Made by a program: the position numbers and the translations under genes. Positions 1 to 8,954 of a stretch of DNA of 64,000 nucleotides are shown in pieces. Under the pieces are notes generated by a model that did not search any database, was not told the DNA's origin, and worked only from the letters and a program-made list of their open reading frames with translations. Origin of the DNA: an uncultured bacterium (GTDB taxonomy: Bacteria; Cyanobacteriota; Vampirovibrionia; Gastranaerophilales; Gastranaerophilaceae); contig CASDWH010000005.1 of assembly GCA_949284715.1 (NCBI GenBank), forward strand, positions 1-64,000, given 5' to 3'. The number at the start of each line of letters is the position of its first letter. Position 1 is the first letter of the stretch.

Positions 1-317
1 AACACTCAGCTATTCTGTTTTCAATGTTCAATCCCTTCGGGTATCTTCCCGCGCGGGCTAAAGTCACAGTCTTTACTTCGCTATTTCCCTGTGTCGCTTT
101 CGGCTTCCGCTTTTATAGTAAGCTTTTCACTTACCTCGCTGAACTATTTTATCTTTTTGTTCAACTTCTTAATCGTATCCGCTAAACTTATATTGTCAAT
201 GTTTATGTTTAGCATATTGTAATAATTGTTTACAATTTATAATATTAAAAATTTCGGCTTTTAATCTGTTAAGAATCTCTGCAATCAGTGACTCTGTGCT
301 GCATTCATCCGCGCACA
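1..317 (-). other. Probable rRNA operon leader transcribed leftward
   Basis: No convincing protein gene is seen here. Read on the minus strand, the region follows a strong promoter and is rich in small hairpins (GTAAG/CTTAC near 118-134, CCCGCGCGGG near 49-58, CCCGAAGGG near 33-41). At 11-24 it carries TTGAAAACAGAATA, which closely resembles the boxA-type sequence found just before 16S and 23S rRNA genes in many bacteria. A weaker boxA-like TTCTTAAC lies near 270-276. The inference is that a 16S or 23S rRNA gene begins just outside the left edge. No mature rRNA or tRNA sequence is visible inside the window. Confidence 0.45.
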
Positions 318-323
318 ACTGTT

Positions 324-352
324 ATGTTAGCATGGAGAATTTTTGAAGTCAA
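324..352 (-). promoter_or_regulatory. Sigma-70 promoter, leftward (rRNA-like)
   Basis: On the minus strand TTGACT (347-352) and TAACAT (324-329) are separated by exactly 17 nt. No start codon with a ribosome binding site follows. Instead a structured, boxA-containing leader follows, which suits a stable-RNA promoter. Confidence 0.55.
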
Positions 353-425
353 ATATCATTTTCTTAGTTTTTACAATACTTAATAATATAGATAATTTTT
401 ATATCTTTTTTCTATTTTATATACT

Positions 426-454
426 CTTAAGCCCTGAATATATCAGGGCTTAAG
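426..454 (-). terminator. Perfect 12-bp hairpin after leuS
   Basis: CTTAAGCCCTGA and TCAGGGCTTAAG form a perfect 12-bp stem with a 5-nt loop, directly beyond the leuS stop codon. The T-rich side lies toward leuS (plus-strand reading) rather than downstream of it, so it may be bidirectional or act mainly as a 3' end protector. Confidence 0.5.
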
Positions 455-459
455 TTTGT

Positions 460-2949
460 TTATTTTACAACAATGTTTACAAGTTTTTTCGGAACAACAA
501 TTACTTTTATAACATCTTTCCCTGTGATAAATTCTTTAACTTTTTCGTCATCTAAAGCTATTTCTTTTAATTTATCATTATCAAGTGATTCATCAACATT
601 TATTTTGTTTTTGACTTTTCCATTAACTTGTACAACTAAAGTAATAGAGCTGTTTTTTGCAAGGTTTTCATCCCAGTCGCACCATTGCTCATCGTGTATA
701 GATGTTTTTGCCCCGAGTTCGTGCCAAATTTCTTCTGACATATAAACGGTTACAGGTGACATGAGTTTTATCAATGAAATTATTGCAAAACTAAGGACTT
801 GTTTTTCTTCCTCTGTATAGTTCCCATTTTTGGAGGTCGACCAGTCATATATAGCATTAGTAAGTTCCCTATATTTAGAAATTACGGTATTAAATTGGAA
901 ATCGTTTGAGATATCATTAGTAATACCTTTTATTGCAATATGAACAGTTCTGACCATGTCATCATTTTCTTTGGAAAGGCTTGATGGAAGGTTGTAATCT
1001 AAGTTAATAAAATCAGCGTTAGAAGAAACAAGCCGCCAAACTCTATTTAAAAATTTGTAGCAGCCTTCAACTCCGGCGTCAGACCAATCAAAATCACGGG
1101 CAGGCGGTGAGTCAGAAAGTATAAATAATCTTGCTGTATCAGCTCCGTAGTTTTCAAATATTTCGTCAGGATCGACTGTATTCCCTTTTGATTTTGACAT
1201 CTTGGAACCGTCTTTTAGCACCATGCCCTGAGTCAGGAGATTCTCAAATGGTTCATCAAAACTCAGGAGTCCTAAATCTCGCAGTGCTTTTGTAAAAAAT
1301 CTTGAATAAAGCAGGTGTAGAATTGCATGTTCAATCCCGCCAACATACTGGTCGACTGGAAGCCATTTATCTACAAGTGTTTTATCAAATGGTTTTGTCG
1401 AATTCTTTGCGTCTGAGTACCTTAAATAGTACCAGCTTGAGCAGACAAATGTGTCCATAGTATCAGTTTCACGTTTTGCAGGGCCGCCGCAGCACGGGCA
1501 GGTTGTATTAATAAAAGTTTTTGATGTTGTAATTGGTGATTTTCCTACAACAGAGAAGTCAACATCTGTTGGTAATAGTACAGGCAAGTCTTCTTCCCTT
1601 ACAGGTTTTATTCCGCATTTTTCACAATAAACAACAGGAATAGGCGCGCCCCAGTATCTTTGTCTGGAAATCAGCCAGTCTCTGAGTCTGTATTGTGTTT
1701 TAAATTCGCCAAATCCGCCTTTAACTGCTTTTTCAGTAATTGCTTTTTTAGCTTCGGTATTTTTCATTCCGTTAAATTCATTGGAATTAATAAGAATACC
1801 TTCATCTGTATAGGCTGTTTTTGAACAATCATCAGGATTCTCAGGGTTTTGGATTACAACTCTAACCGGCAAATTATATTTTTTTGCAAAATCATAATCT
1901 CTTGTATCGTGAGCCGGTACAGCCATTACTGCGCCGGTTCCGTATTCGACAAGGGCATAATCTGCTGTCCATAGCGGGAAAATATCACCTGTGAACGGGT
2001 TTTTGCAGTGGGTTCCAAGAGGGACACCTGTTTTGACTCTTTCTGTCGATAACCGTTCAATTTCAGTTAATTTTCTGGCATTTGCTCTGTATGTTTCAAC
2101 AGCTTCTTTGTTTTCAGCAGTTGTTAGTTTTTCAATATCTTTATATTCCGGCGCTACAACAAGGTATGTTATTCCGTGTACGGTATCAGGTCTTGTGGTA
2201 TAAACAGGAATTTCAAGCTTTTCACCTGAGGGGGCGTCTACTACTTCAAACTTCAATATTGCACCATGTGATTTACCAATCCAGTTGGCTTGCATTGTTT
2301 TAACGTTGTCACCCCAGCCTTTTAATTTATCTAAATCTGCAAGTAACTGTTCTGCGTAATCGGTAATTTTAAAGAACCACTGTGACAAATATTTTTTTTC
2401 AACAGTGCTGTCGCAGCGCCAGCATTTTCCTTCTATTACTTGTTCGTTTGCTAGAACAGTACCGCAGGTTTCACACCAGTTTACGGCTGCTTCTTTTTTA
2501 TAAGCAAGTCCTTTTTTATAAAGTTGAATAAACAGCCACTGTGTCCATTTGTAATAATCGGGTTTGCAGGTAGTAACCTCTCTATCCCAGTCATAAGACA
2601 GACCTAGTTTTTTTAATTGCATGGTCATATATGCAATATTTTCATCAGTCCATTTAGCCGGGTCTGCGCCATGCTTCATAGCTGCATTTTCTGCCGGCAG
2701 CCCGAAGCTGTCCCACCCCATCGGATGTAAAACATTATAACCGTTCATTTTTTTGAAGCGCGCAATAACATCTGTTATAGTATAGTTTCTAACGTGTCCC
2801 ATATGCAGTTTCCCTGACGGGTACGGAAACATGGACAATGCATAATATTTAGGTTTATCTGAATTATCATTAACTTTAAAAGGTTTATGAGTTTCGTTAT
2901 ACTCAAACCACTTTTTTTCAATCTCCTGCGGAAAATATCTTTCTTTCAT
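460..2949 (-). CDS. leuS: Leucyl-tRNA synthetase
   Basis: This cytoplasmic class I aminoacyl-tRNA synthetase attaches leucine to tRNA-Leu. The HIGH-type signature appears as PSGKLHMGH near residue 46, and the KMSKS loop is intact (KMSKSKGN, around residue 590). A zinc-type knuckle CETCG...CWRC lies near residues 160-180, followed by the CP1 editing domain and a C-terminal anticodon-binding region. At about 829 residues it has the usual bacterial length. Two adjacent ATGs (2952 and 2949) lie behind a GTGAGGG ribosome binding site; the second gives the better spacing. A TATAAT-like box lies at 976 to 981 of the third kilobase (2976-2981) on the minus strand. The gene stands alone and is divergent from the giant gene to its right. 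Confidence 0.98.
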   Translation of the reverse strand: MKERYFPQEIEKKWFEYNETHKPFKVNDNSDKPKYYALSMFPYPSGKLHMGHVRNYTITDVIARFKKMNGYNVLHPMGWDSFGLPAENAAMKHGADPAKWTDENIAYMTMQLKKLGLSYDWDREVTTCKPDYYKWTQWLFIQLYKKGLAYKKEAAVNWCETCGTVLANEQVIEGKCWRCDSTVEKKYLSQWFFKITDYAEQLLADLDKLKGWGDNVKTMQANWIGKSHGAILKFEVVDAPSGEKLEIPVYTTRPDTVHGITYLVVAPEYKDIEKLTTAENKEAVETYRANARKLTEIERLSTERVKTGVPLGTHCKNPFTGDIFPLWTADYALVEYGTGAVMAVPAHDTRDYDFAKKYNLPVRVVIQNPENPDDCSKTAYTDEGILINSNEFNGMKNTEAKKAITEKAVKGGFGEFKTQYRLRDWLISRQRYWGAPIPVVYCEKCGIKPVREEDLPVLLPTDVDFSVVGKSPITTSKTFINTTCPCCGGPAKRETDTMDTFVCSSWYYLRYSDAKNSTKPFDKTLVDKWLPVDQYVGGIEHAILHLLYSRFFTKALRDLGLLSFDEPFENLLTQGMVLKDGSKMSKSKGNTVDPDEIFENYGADTARLFILSDSPPARDFDWSDAGVEGCYKFLNRVWRLVSSNADFINLDYNLPSSLSKENDDMVRTVHIAIKGITNDISNDFQFNTVISKYRELTNAIYDWSTSKNGNYTEEEKQVLSFAIISLIKLMSPVTVYMSEEIWHELGAKTSIHDEQWCDWDENLAKNSSITLVVQVNGKVKNKINVDESLDNDKLKEIALDDEKVKEFITGKDVIKVIVVPKKLVNIVVK

Positions 2950-3048
2950 CATACCCTCACTAAAAATACACGGTGATTATAACATAAATATTTTTTGCAT
3001 AAAATTTTTAATATTTGTAAATTTTTGTAAAATAACTCATAAAAAGCC

Positions 3049-3076
3049 TAAAGAAAAGTGAGAAAAGTGCCGTAAA
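3049..3076 (+). promoter_or_regulatory. Sigma-28 (FliA)-like promoter for the giant gene
   Basis: TAAA (3049-3052) and GCCGTAAA (3069-3076) are spaced 16 nt apart, close to the FliA/SigD consensus TAAA-N15-GCCGATAA. It lies 36 nt before the chosen ATG. The -10 differs from consensus by a swapped AT pair and the spacer is one base long, so this is weaker than the perfect copy at 32169. Confidence 0.45.
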
Positions 3077-3112
3077 AGAAGATGTAGAAATATAGTGCAG
3101 AGAAAGGCAGCT

Positions 3113-6100
3113 ATGGGAGAAAATCTGTCAATACAGCAAAAAATTAATGCGTGGCTAAAAGAGCATCCGCAGTACGTTAATCTGTCTGAATCTGAAATTA
3201 TTTCTGCAATGCTTTCAGATGAGGATAATAATCTTACACTTTCTGATATTCAAGAAATATCTCTCTTTGCGCAATCAGTTAATACTTCTCCAGTTAACGG
3301 ATTTTCTATTGAAAAATCTAATCCTGTTACAAAAGAACAGGAAGCTTTAATCAAGCAGGCACTTTTAGAAAGAGTTTCCTTGCTAGATGATAAAATAATT
3401 TCAGCGGAAGATAGCAATAGCTGGATTGGCTCTGCATGGAGCTGGTTTAAAAATACTGCTAATTTGGGAGATAGTTCAGATAAAGCTAAAGCTCAAAGAG
3501 AAAAAGAGTTAGAAAAACTTAACACTCAATCAACAAAAGAGGCATTTATCTCTCTTACCGGAGCTGATTTTTCTCTTGAAAATATTGAAAAATTCCTTAA
3601 CGGAGAAATTAAAACAAAAGCAGAAATAGCACTGGATGCATATACCGAAGGACAGGAGATGGTATCTGATATTACAGGAGATATTGTTTCTGGAATTGCG
3701 GCTGTAGGAATTTATACTGCGGCGATAGCTCTAGCACCTGTTTCAGGAGGCGCCTCTATTGCACTTGGTGTAGGACTTGCAACTCTATCAGGAGGTATTA
3801 TTAAAACTTCTGTGAAAGCACTAGATTCTCTTGCCGCCGGAAAAGAGTACAACTCCGCCGGTAAGGATTTTGCAACGGGTGCTTTTTCCGGACTTCTGGC
3901 GCCTGTTACTGCGGGGCTTGGCGGTGCAATAGGCAAAGTTACAGCTAAATCACTCGGGGTTCAGGCTGTTAAAACACTCGGTAAAGAAGGGTTTGAATCT
4001 GCTTCTGAAACAGGACTTAAAACAATCGCTAAAAATGCGCTTCTAAATCCAGCCGGATATGAATATAAAGGCGGTACACTTATTGCAAGAGGAGCAGCAC
4101 AGGCTTCAGAAATGGCGGCAGACGGCGCATTAGGCGGCGGTATTGATAATGCTTTCCGAGCAGGTATTGAAGGAGATGAAATATCTGATGCATTTCTAGC
4201 CGGGATGGCAGGAGGTGCGATTCTCACCCCTGTAATAGGCGGCGGGTTTAAGGCCGCTGGTAAAGCAGGAAACAAGGTAGGACATCTTTTTAAAGATAAA
4301 AATTCTAATCTGCCTGCAAATATTACAAACAATACAGATAATGCTATTCCAGCCTTCAAAGATATAAATTCTGCCCAAGATGTAAATGTAGAAGGACAGC
4401 ATTTACTTCCTGCTAAAATTGAAAATGAAAACTCTCCTGTTAATGTATTTTTAAATACAGTTAAAGAACGTATTAGTGAACAGGATTTAAATGATATTCT
4501 TCCCGAATTAACCGATAAAAATTGTACTATACTTAACAGGCTGTTATCAGGAGAGATATATATAAACGATGTTCAATATTCTAACTTTATAAAAGACATC
4601 CTATCCAAAATAAAAACAGATACACAACTGGATACATTTAGTAAATATCTTGACCAGATTGATTTTCAAAATACATCACGCCCTGATATTCTTCTGGCCG
4701 CAAGAGTTTGCAATCAAAAGGAAAAACTTCTGGAAGAATTAATCAAGCATGATATGTTTCGTAGTAATGATATATCTCATTTAAGAGAATTGTTCTTTAA
4801 AATTAGCCAGAACACAAACTTAGAACCGTTATATAAGTTTCTGGACAGCGCAGAAGCTAAAAGTTCAATAATGAGTGATTCATTAAAAAAACAGATAATA
4901 GTATTTTATAAAACATTACTAGAAAATTCAAAAGAGTATACCATTGATGTACAAGAAAAAATTTTAAATTATGCTGAGGCAAATTTTGATAAGTTTGAAC
5001 ACCTGACTTATGTAATGAATGTACATTATAAATCCCCGAATAAAGTGTTATTTGCTATGGAAAATAATTTTGATATATTATCCAAATATACTAACGAAAT
5101 AGCTGATGACTCAGCCGGGCTAAATGATTTGAAAATTTTGGGCGATAAACTTAATAAATATATCAAAAAATGGAATATTCCACTCTCGCGAATAGATAAG
5201 GCAAATTTACAAATATTAGAATCAATTGATAAAATTAATTCTTCTTATGATTATGATGTAATCGGTGCTAAAGATGTATATGATTTGATGCGTATATCAT
5301 ATGCAAAAAATTTTGATGAAAATTTAGACGCTGATAAAGCTTTAGATTTATTTATAAAAGATAGAAAATTAATTTGTTCACCTTCAATATTGGCCAGCTA
5401 TCTAGCAGCAGAACAGGGCGGATGTGCAGCCAAATCGGTTATTGATTACTTAGCGGCTAAAAAGCAAGCAGGAGTATTTTATCAAAATAGTTCTGCTGAT
5501 TTATATGAAAAAACATTTGAAAAATATTATAAAGATAATGAAACCTTTGGTTGTAAAACATTTTTTGAATTTGAAGAGTATCTAAAAACTTGTACGAATA
5601 AAGCAGAAGCTGGTAAACTCTTAGGTAAAATAAAAAAAGAAACTATTGACAATTTTATGTCCGGTATACCTGAAGAGTTAAAATCGGTACTGAAAAATAA
5701 AAAAGGTACTTTTACAGCTAAAGATTTTGACCGCCTACTGGAAAATATAAGTTCTGATGAAAAATTGAGCTTAATCTGGAGTGATATTGCAAACGGAGAA
5801 ACAATTTCTGATGAAGTTCGTGAGTTTGCGGTCTATAATTTGCTTAATGATAAAGATATGAGCTATATTTGGAATAAGCTGAGGGGAGAAAATTTAACTG
5901 CTGATTTTCAAAAAAAATATTCCGAATCAGAAAAATTTATTGATTTATTCAAAGAAAAAGCAAAATCAACAATGCTAAATAATATAGATACTGAAACAGT
6001 GTTCTCGCAAGAGAATATTGCACAAATGGTTTTTCAGATTATTAAGGCTGAAAATGTTATTGGCCGCGGAAATTTAAGTATCCTTTTGCATGATGAATCA

Positions 6101-8911
6101 GTTACAAAATTTGCGCAAGATATTTACAATATTCTTGAGCTATATTCTACACCTTATGTTGATATTTGGAAAAAGATTTTTCATACAAAGGGGCTTAAGG
6201 ATAATGAAGTTAAGCAATTAATTGCGCTCACAAGTTTTTCGTCAGATGAGTTTTTGAAAATTGTTGAACAATGTACTTCAAACGGGGTGTTGAATGTACA
6301 TAAAGTTATAGATGAAATACAATTAACAATCGGTAAATATATAGGCGGAAAATATGAAAATATTGCTCCTGATTTCTCCGGATGGGACACTACGTATCTG
6401 CCTTATGTATTTTCTATTCTTAAGCCTGAGAATTTATCTCGTAGCGATAATATGATGTTAAGGGACCTTCTTACAGCAGCACTTGATAACAAGTATAAAG
6501 AGTTTTTGTTTAATCCTGATTTACCTAACGGAGTATTAAATTTGCAAACACGTCAAAAATTCAAAGATGCAGGACTCGATTTTAATCAATGGATGGAGTA
6601 TGACGGTGTAAGAAACTTCACGTTTAAAACGGAGGCTCCTTCTATAGAACCGGTTGTAAAAAGTTTGAACTCCGATTTGAATATTATATGCTCTAACAAT
6701 AAGTTACAAACTCTTCTTGCGAATTACATAAAGAATTGTGATGTAGGCTATGATGGACATGCTTTATATTCAAAAAACGGTGGGAAAATAAAAACTGCTG
6801 ATTTGCTGGAATTTACCAAACAGCTTGTTTTATTTAGTAAGGAATGCGGGATTCAATTAAAAAATGAAAATCTATTAGATATAAAAGACCACTTTGCTGC
6901 AAGGTTAAAAACATTAAAGGAATATAGTTCTGCTCTTGAATCAGAAGAACTAAGCATTAGTTTATGGAAACGGGATACTAAGCACGATCTGTTTCAGGGA
7001 CATTACTGTCAGTGCTGTATAGCATTAGACGGGTGTAACAAACAGGCTATTATACATTCTCTGTCACATGTTGTTGATAATATCATTGAATTAAAAAATT
7101 CTTCCGGTGAAACTATCGGAAAAGCAAAAGTCCTGTGGATGACCGACAATATGACTGATGAACCTGTTCTGCTTGTTAACGGCTTTGAAATTACAGGAAA
7201 TAAATCTCATAATAATCTGGTCAGAGAAGAATTTGTTAAATATATGAAAGATTATACCAGAGCTGTAGCGGGGAAAGATGTTCCGATAGTAACAGGGCGC
7301 ACTTATCAGAAAATCAACTATGATGACCTTCCCGAATTTACATCTAATATTAACTTAATTGGTACCTTCCCGGATAATACTTACCACCTTGATTCATTTT
7401 TTGAGGCTGAAGGCTCTTGGCCTAAAAATCTTGATAGAGATAAAAATCTAACAACAAGAGTCCTTTATATGCCGGAAAATTACAATCTTAAAATTTCACA
7501 CATAAATAATTCCATAAGGGAAGACTTTACAAACATTACAGATATTTTAAAAGATATTCCGGGTTTAAAAAATGTAAAAGAATTTGATATTAACAAATTT
7601 ATGGATTCAACAACAGAATATACTTACAGAGAGCGCGAAATTCTTGAAGATAACCTTAAAATATTGCTAAAGAAACTGAAAGACCTTGATAATCCTGAAG
7701 AAAAAAGAATTCAAATAAAACTTGCATTTGATATTCTAACAGATGTAAATACAAAATCCAAAGTAAACCACTTCGCAAATGTGCTGGGGGATAATACGCT
7801 TAATAACTCTAAAGAAAATACAAGTATTATTGCTAAACTTTTTGATTTAAACAAAGAACCTGAAGAAACAGGACTCGGGATGTGGCGTATTCCGCAGAGT
7901 GAAAATTCTTTGTTTGGAAAAATTAACGGCCGCGGAAAATCAGTAAAGTCAATAGAAAGCAAACTTATAAAAGAAATATTGGATTTAGAGGTCAAAGACC
8001 TTTCCGATAATACTTTATTAAATCTTGTTAGAGATGCCTACGGGTTTAGAGTAATACCCGGAATTGCACAAAGAAATAGTATTGATGTTAAAACTATTGC
8101 CGCTAATGCAGCTGAAACCCATAAAGATATGTTTGGAAGAGATAGCAAAATTCCGCTAGATACCGCTCTCGATGACTTTTACGAAGAAGGTTTTAACGGA
8201 AAAATATGGAAACAGCTTACTGAAGAACAAAAACTTGCTGTAAGGGATATTGTTATTGAAAACAGAAGCGATGCTTTTGTTAAGAAAATTATTGCTCTCG
8301 TAAATTCCGGCGAAATAAATATTACTAAAATAAGTAATTATTCTACTTCGTGGGATGAAAAACTTCCATACTTTACTGCAAACCAGCTCTATCAAATCTC
8401 CGATGCTGTCAGAGCAAAAACAGGTAAAATTCTTAATATCTGCTCATTTGATGGTGATGACTTTAAAACAAAAGGTTCTACCCGGGATTCAGGATACACG
8501 GCAGGGCAAATGAATCTTACTGTAAACGGCAGTGACGATTTAATGGAACTCCAATTTAGAGATTCAGAAATAGATATATTTGCCGAACTTGAACATGTTC
8601 CGTATGATATTCAAGAAAATAAACTTACCGTAAGAGGTGCAAAATATAACGCACACCGCGCAGTTCTTAATAATCTCAGTGATACTGGTAAAAAGTTATA
8701 TGAGAAATACAGAAGTGATGTTTATACCTACTACAGGCTGAAAGCTCTCGGTGTAAAACATTGCTCTAAACCCGATATCATTACAATGTTTGATGAGGCT
8801 ATAAAAAAAGGACAAAATATATTTACTAAAGCTTATAGCACTATTTCAGAACAAAACAGCGCGCTTGAACTGATATCTGAGGCTGGATTAGTAAAGCTTC
8901 ATGAAACTTGA
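3113..8911 (+). CDS. Giant effector-like protein with C-terminal RelA/SpoT-like domain
   Basis: This is a 1932-residue protein. The ATG at 3113 is preferred over the upstream GTG because GAAAGGCAG precedes it, and the next gene has the same site. Residues ~1-150 are polar. Residues ~190-400 are glycine/alanine-rich with hydrophobic stretches, resembling membrane-insertion or translocation regions of secreted toxins. A long helical, Asn/Lys-rich middle follows. A cysteine cluster (H1297, C1299, C1301, C1302, C1308) opens a compact domain. The C-terminus carries the signatures of a RelA/SpoT synthetase fold: R1607-x-K1609-xxx-S1613-I-xx-K1617, then D1641-AYGFRVI, G1794-Y1795, E1812-L-Q-F-R1816 and AELEH. 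The conserved His after GY is Gln here, and about 130 residues are inserted before it. No HD hydrolase domain is seen. A (p)ppGpp- or (p)ppApp-type pyrophosphotransferase, or a toxic relative, is inferred. No classical signal peptide is visible. Confidence 0.7.
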   Translation: MGENLSIQQKINAWLKEHPQYVNLSESEIISAMLSDEDNNLTLSDIQEISLFAQSVNTSPVNGFSIEKSNPVTKEQEALIKQALLERVSLLDDKIISAEDSNSWIGSAWSWFKNTANLGDSSDKAKAQREKELEKLNTQSTKEAFISLTGADFSLENIEKFLNGEIKTKAEIALDAYTEGQEMVSDITGDIVSGIAAVGIYTAAIALAPVSGGASIALGVGLATLSGGIIKTSVKALDSLAAGKEYNSAGKDFATGAFSGLLAPVTAGLGGAIGKVTAKSLGVQAVKTLGKEGFESASETGLKTIAKNALLNPAGYEYKGGTLIARGAAQASEMAADGALGGGIDNAFRAGIEGDEISDAFLAGMAGGAILTPVIGGGFKAAGKAGNKVGHLFKDKNSNLPANITNNTDNAIPAFKDINSAQDVNVEGQHLLPAKIENENSPVNVFLNTVKERISEQDLNDILPELTDKNCTILNRLLSGEIYINDVQYSNFIKDILSKIKTDTQLDTFSKYLDQIDFQNTSRPDILLAARVCNQKEKLLEELIKHDMFRSNDISHLRELFFKISQNTNLEPLYKFLDSAEAKSSIMSDSLKKQIIVFYKTLLENSKEYTIDVQEKILNYAEANFDKFEHLTYVMNVHYKSPNKVLFAMENNFDILSKYTNEIADDSAGLNDLKILGDKLNKYIKKWNIPLSRIDKANLQILESIDKINSSYDYDVIGAKDVYDLMRISYAKNFDENLDADKALDLFIKDRKLICSPSILASYLAAEQGGCAAKSVIDYLAAKKQAGVFYQNSSADLYEKTFEKYYKDNETFGCKTFFEFEEYLKTCTNKAEAGKLLGKIKKETIDNFMSGIPEELKSVLKNKKGTFTAKDFDRLLENISSDEKLSLIWSDIANGETISDEVREFAVYNLLNDKDMSYIWNKLRGENLTADFQKKYSESEKFIDLFKEKAKSTMLNNIDTETVFSQENIAQMVFQIIKAENVIGRGNLSILLHDESVTKFAQDIYNILELYSTPYVDIWKKIFHTKGLKDNEVKQLIALTSFSSDEFLKIVEQCTSNGVLNVHKVIDEIQLTIGKYIGGKYENIAPDFSGWDTTYLPYVFSILKPENLSRSDNMMLRDLLTAALDNKYKEFLFNPDLPNGVLNLQTRQKFKDAGLDFNQWMEYDGVRNFTFKTEAPSIEPVVKSLNSDLNIICSNNKLQTLLANYIKNCDVGYDGHALYSKNGGKIKTADLLEFTKQLVLFSKECGIQLKNENLLDIKDHFAARLKTLKEYSSALESEELSISLWKRDTKHDLFQGHYCQCCIALDGCNKQAIIHSLSHVVDNIIELKNSSGETIGKAKVLWMTDNMTDEPVLLVNGFEITGNKSHNNLVREEFVKYMKDYTRAVAGKDVPIVTGRTYQKINYDDLPEFTSNINLIGTFPDNTYHLDSFFEAEGSWPKNLDRDKNLTTRVLYMPENYNLKISHINNSIREDFTNITDILKDIPGLKNVKEFDINKFMDSTTEYTYREREILEDNLKILLKKLKDLDNPEEKRIQIKLAFDILTDVNTKSKVNHFANVLGDNTLNNSKENTSIIAKLFDLNKEPEETGLGMWRIPQSENSLFGKINGRGKSVKSIESKLIKEILDLEVKDLSDNTLLNLVRDAYGFRVIPGIAQRNSIDVKTIAANAAETHKDMFGRDSKIPLDTALDDFYEEGFNGKIWKQLTEEQKLAVRDIVIENRSDAFVKKIIALVNSGEINITKISNYSTSWDEKLPYFTANQLYQISDAVRAKTGKILNICSFDGDDFKTKGSTRDSGYTAGQMNLTVNGSDDLMELQFRDSEIDIFAELEHVPYDIQENKLTVRGAKYNAHRAVLNNLSDTGKKLYEKYRSDVYTYYRLKALGVKHCSKPDIITMFDEAIKKGQNIFTKAYSTISEQNSALELISEAGLVKLHET

Positions 8912-8936
8912 TTAATGTACAGGATATTAGTATAAT
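8908..8936 (+). promoter_or_regulatory. Sigma-70 promoter of the small downstream gene
   Basis: TTGATT (8908-8913) and TATAAT (8931-8936) are separated by 17 nt. They overlap the stop codon of the giant gene and lie 18 nt before the next ATG. The small gene can therefore be expressed without the giant gene. Confidence 0.6.
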
Positions 8937-8954
8937 TAGTGAAAGGCAGTTATT

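Noticed and set aside
1-459. tRNA or tmRNA gene in the left-end non-coding stretch
   Set aside because: Hairpins are present, but no cloverleaf, no CCA end and no tmRNA-type start were found on either strand.
3961-4402. Long antisense frames opposite the giant gene
   Set aside because: They arise from the Gly/Ala-rich codons of the sense gene and have no start signals or recognisable domains.
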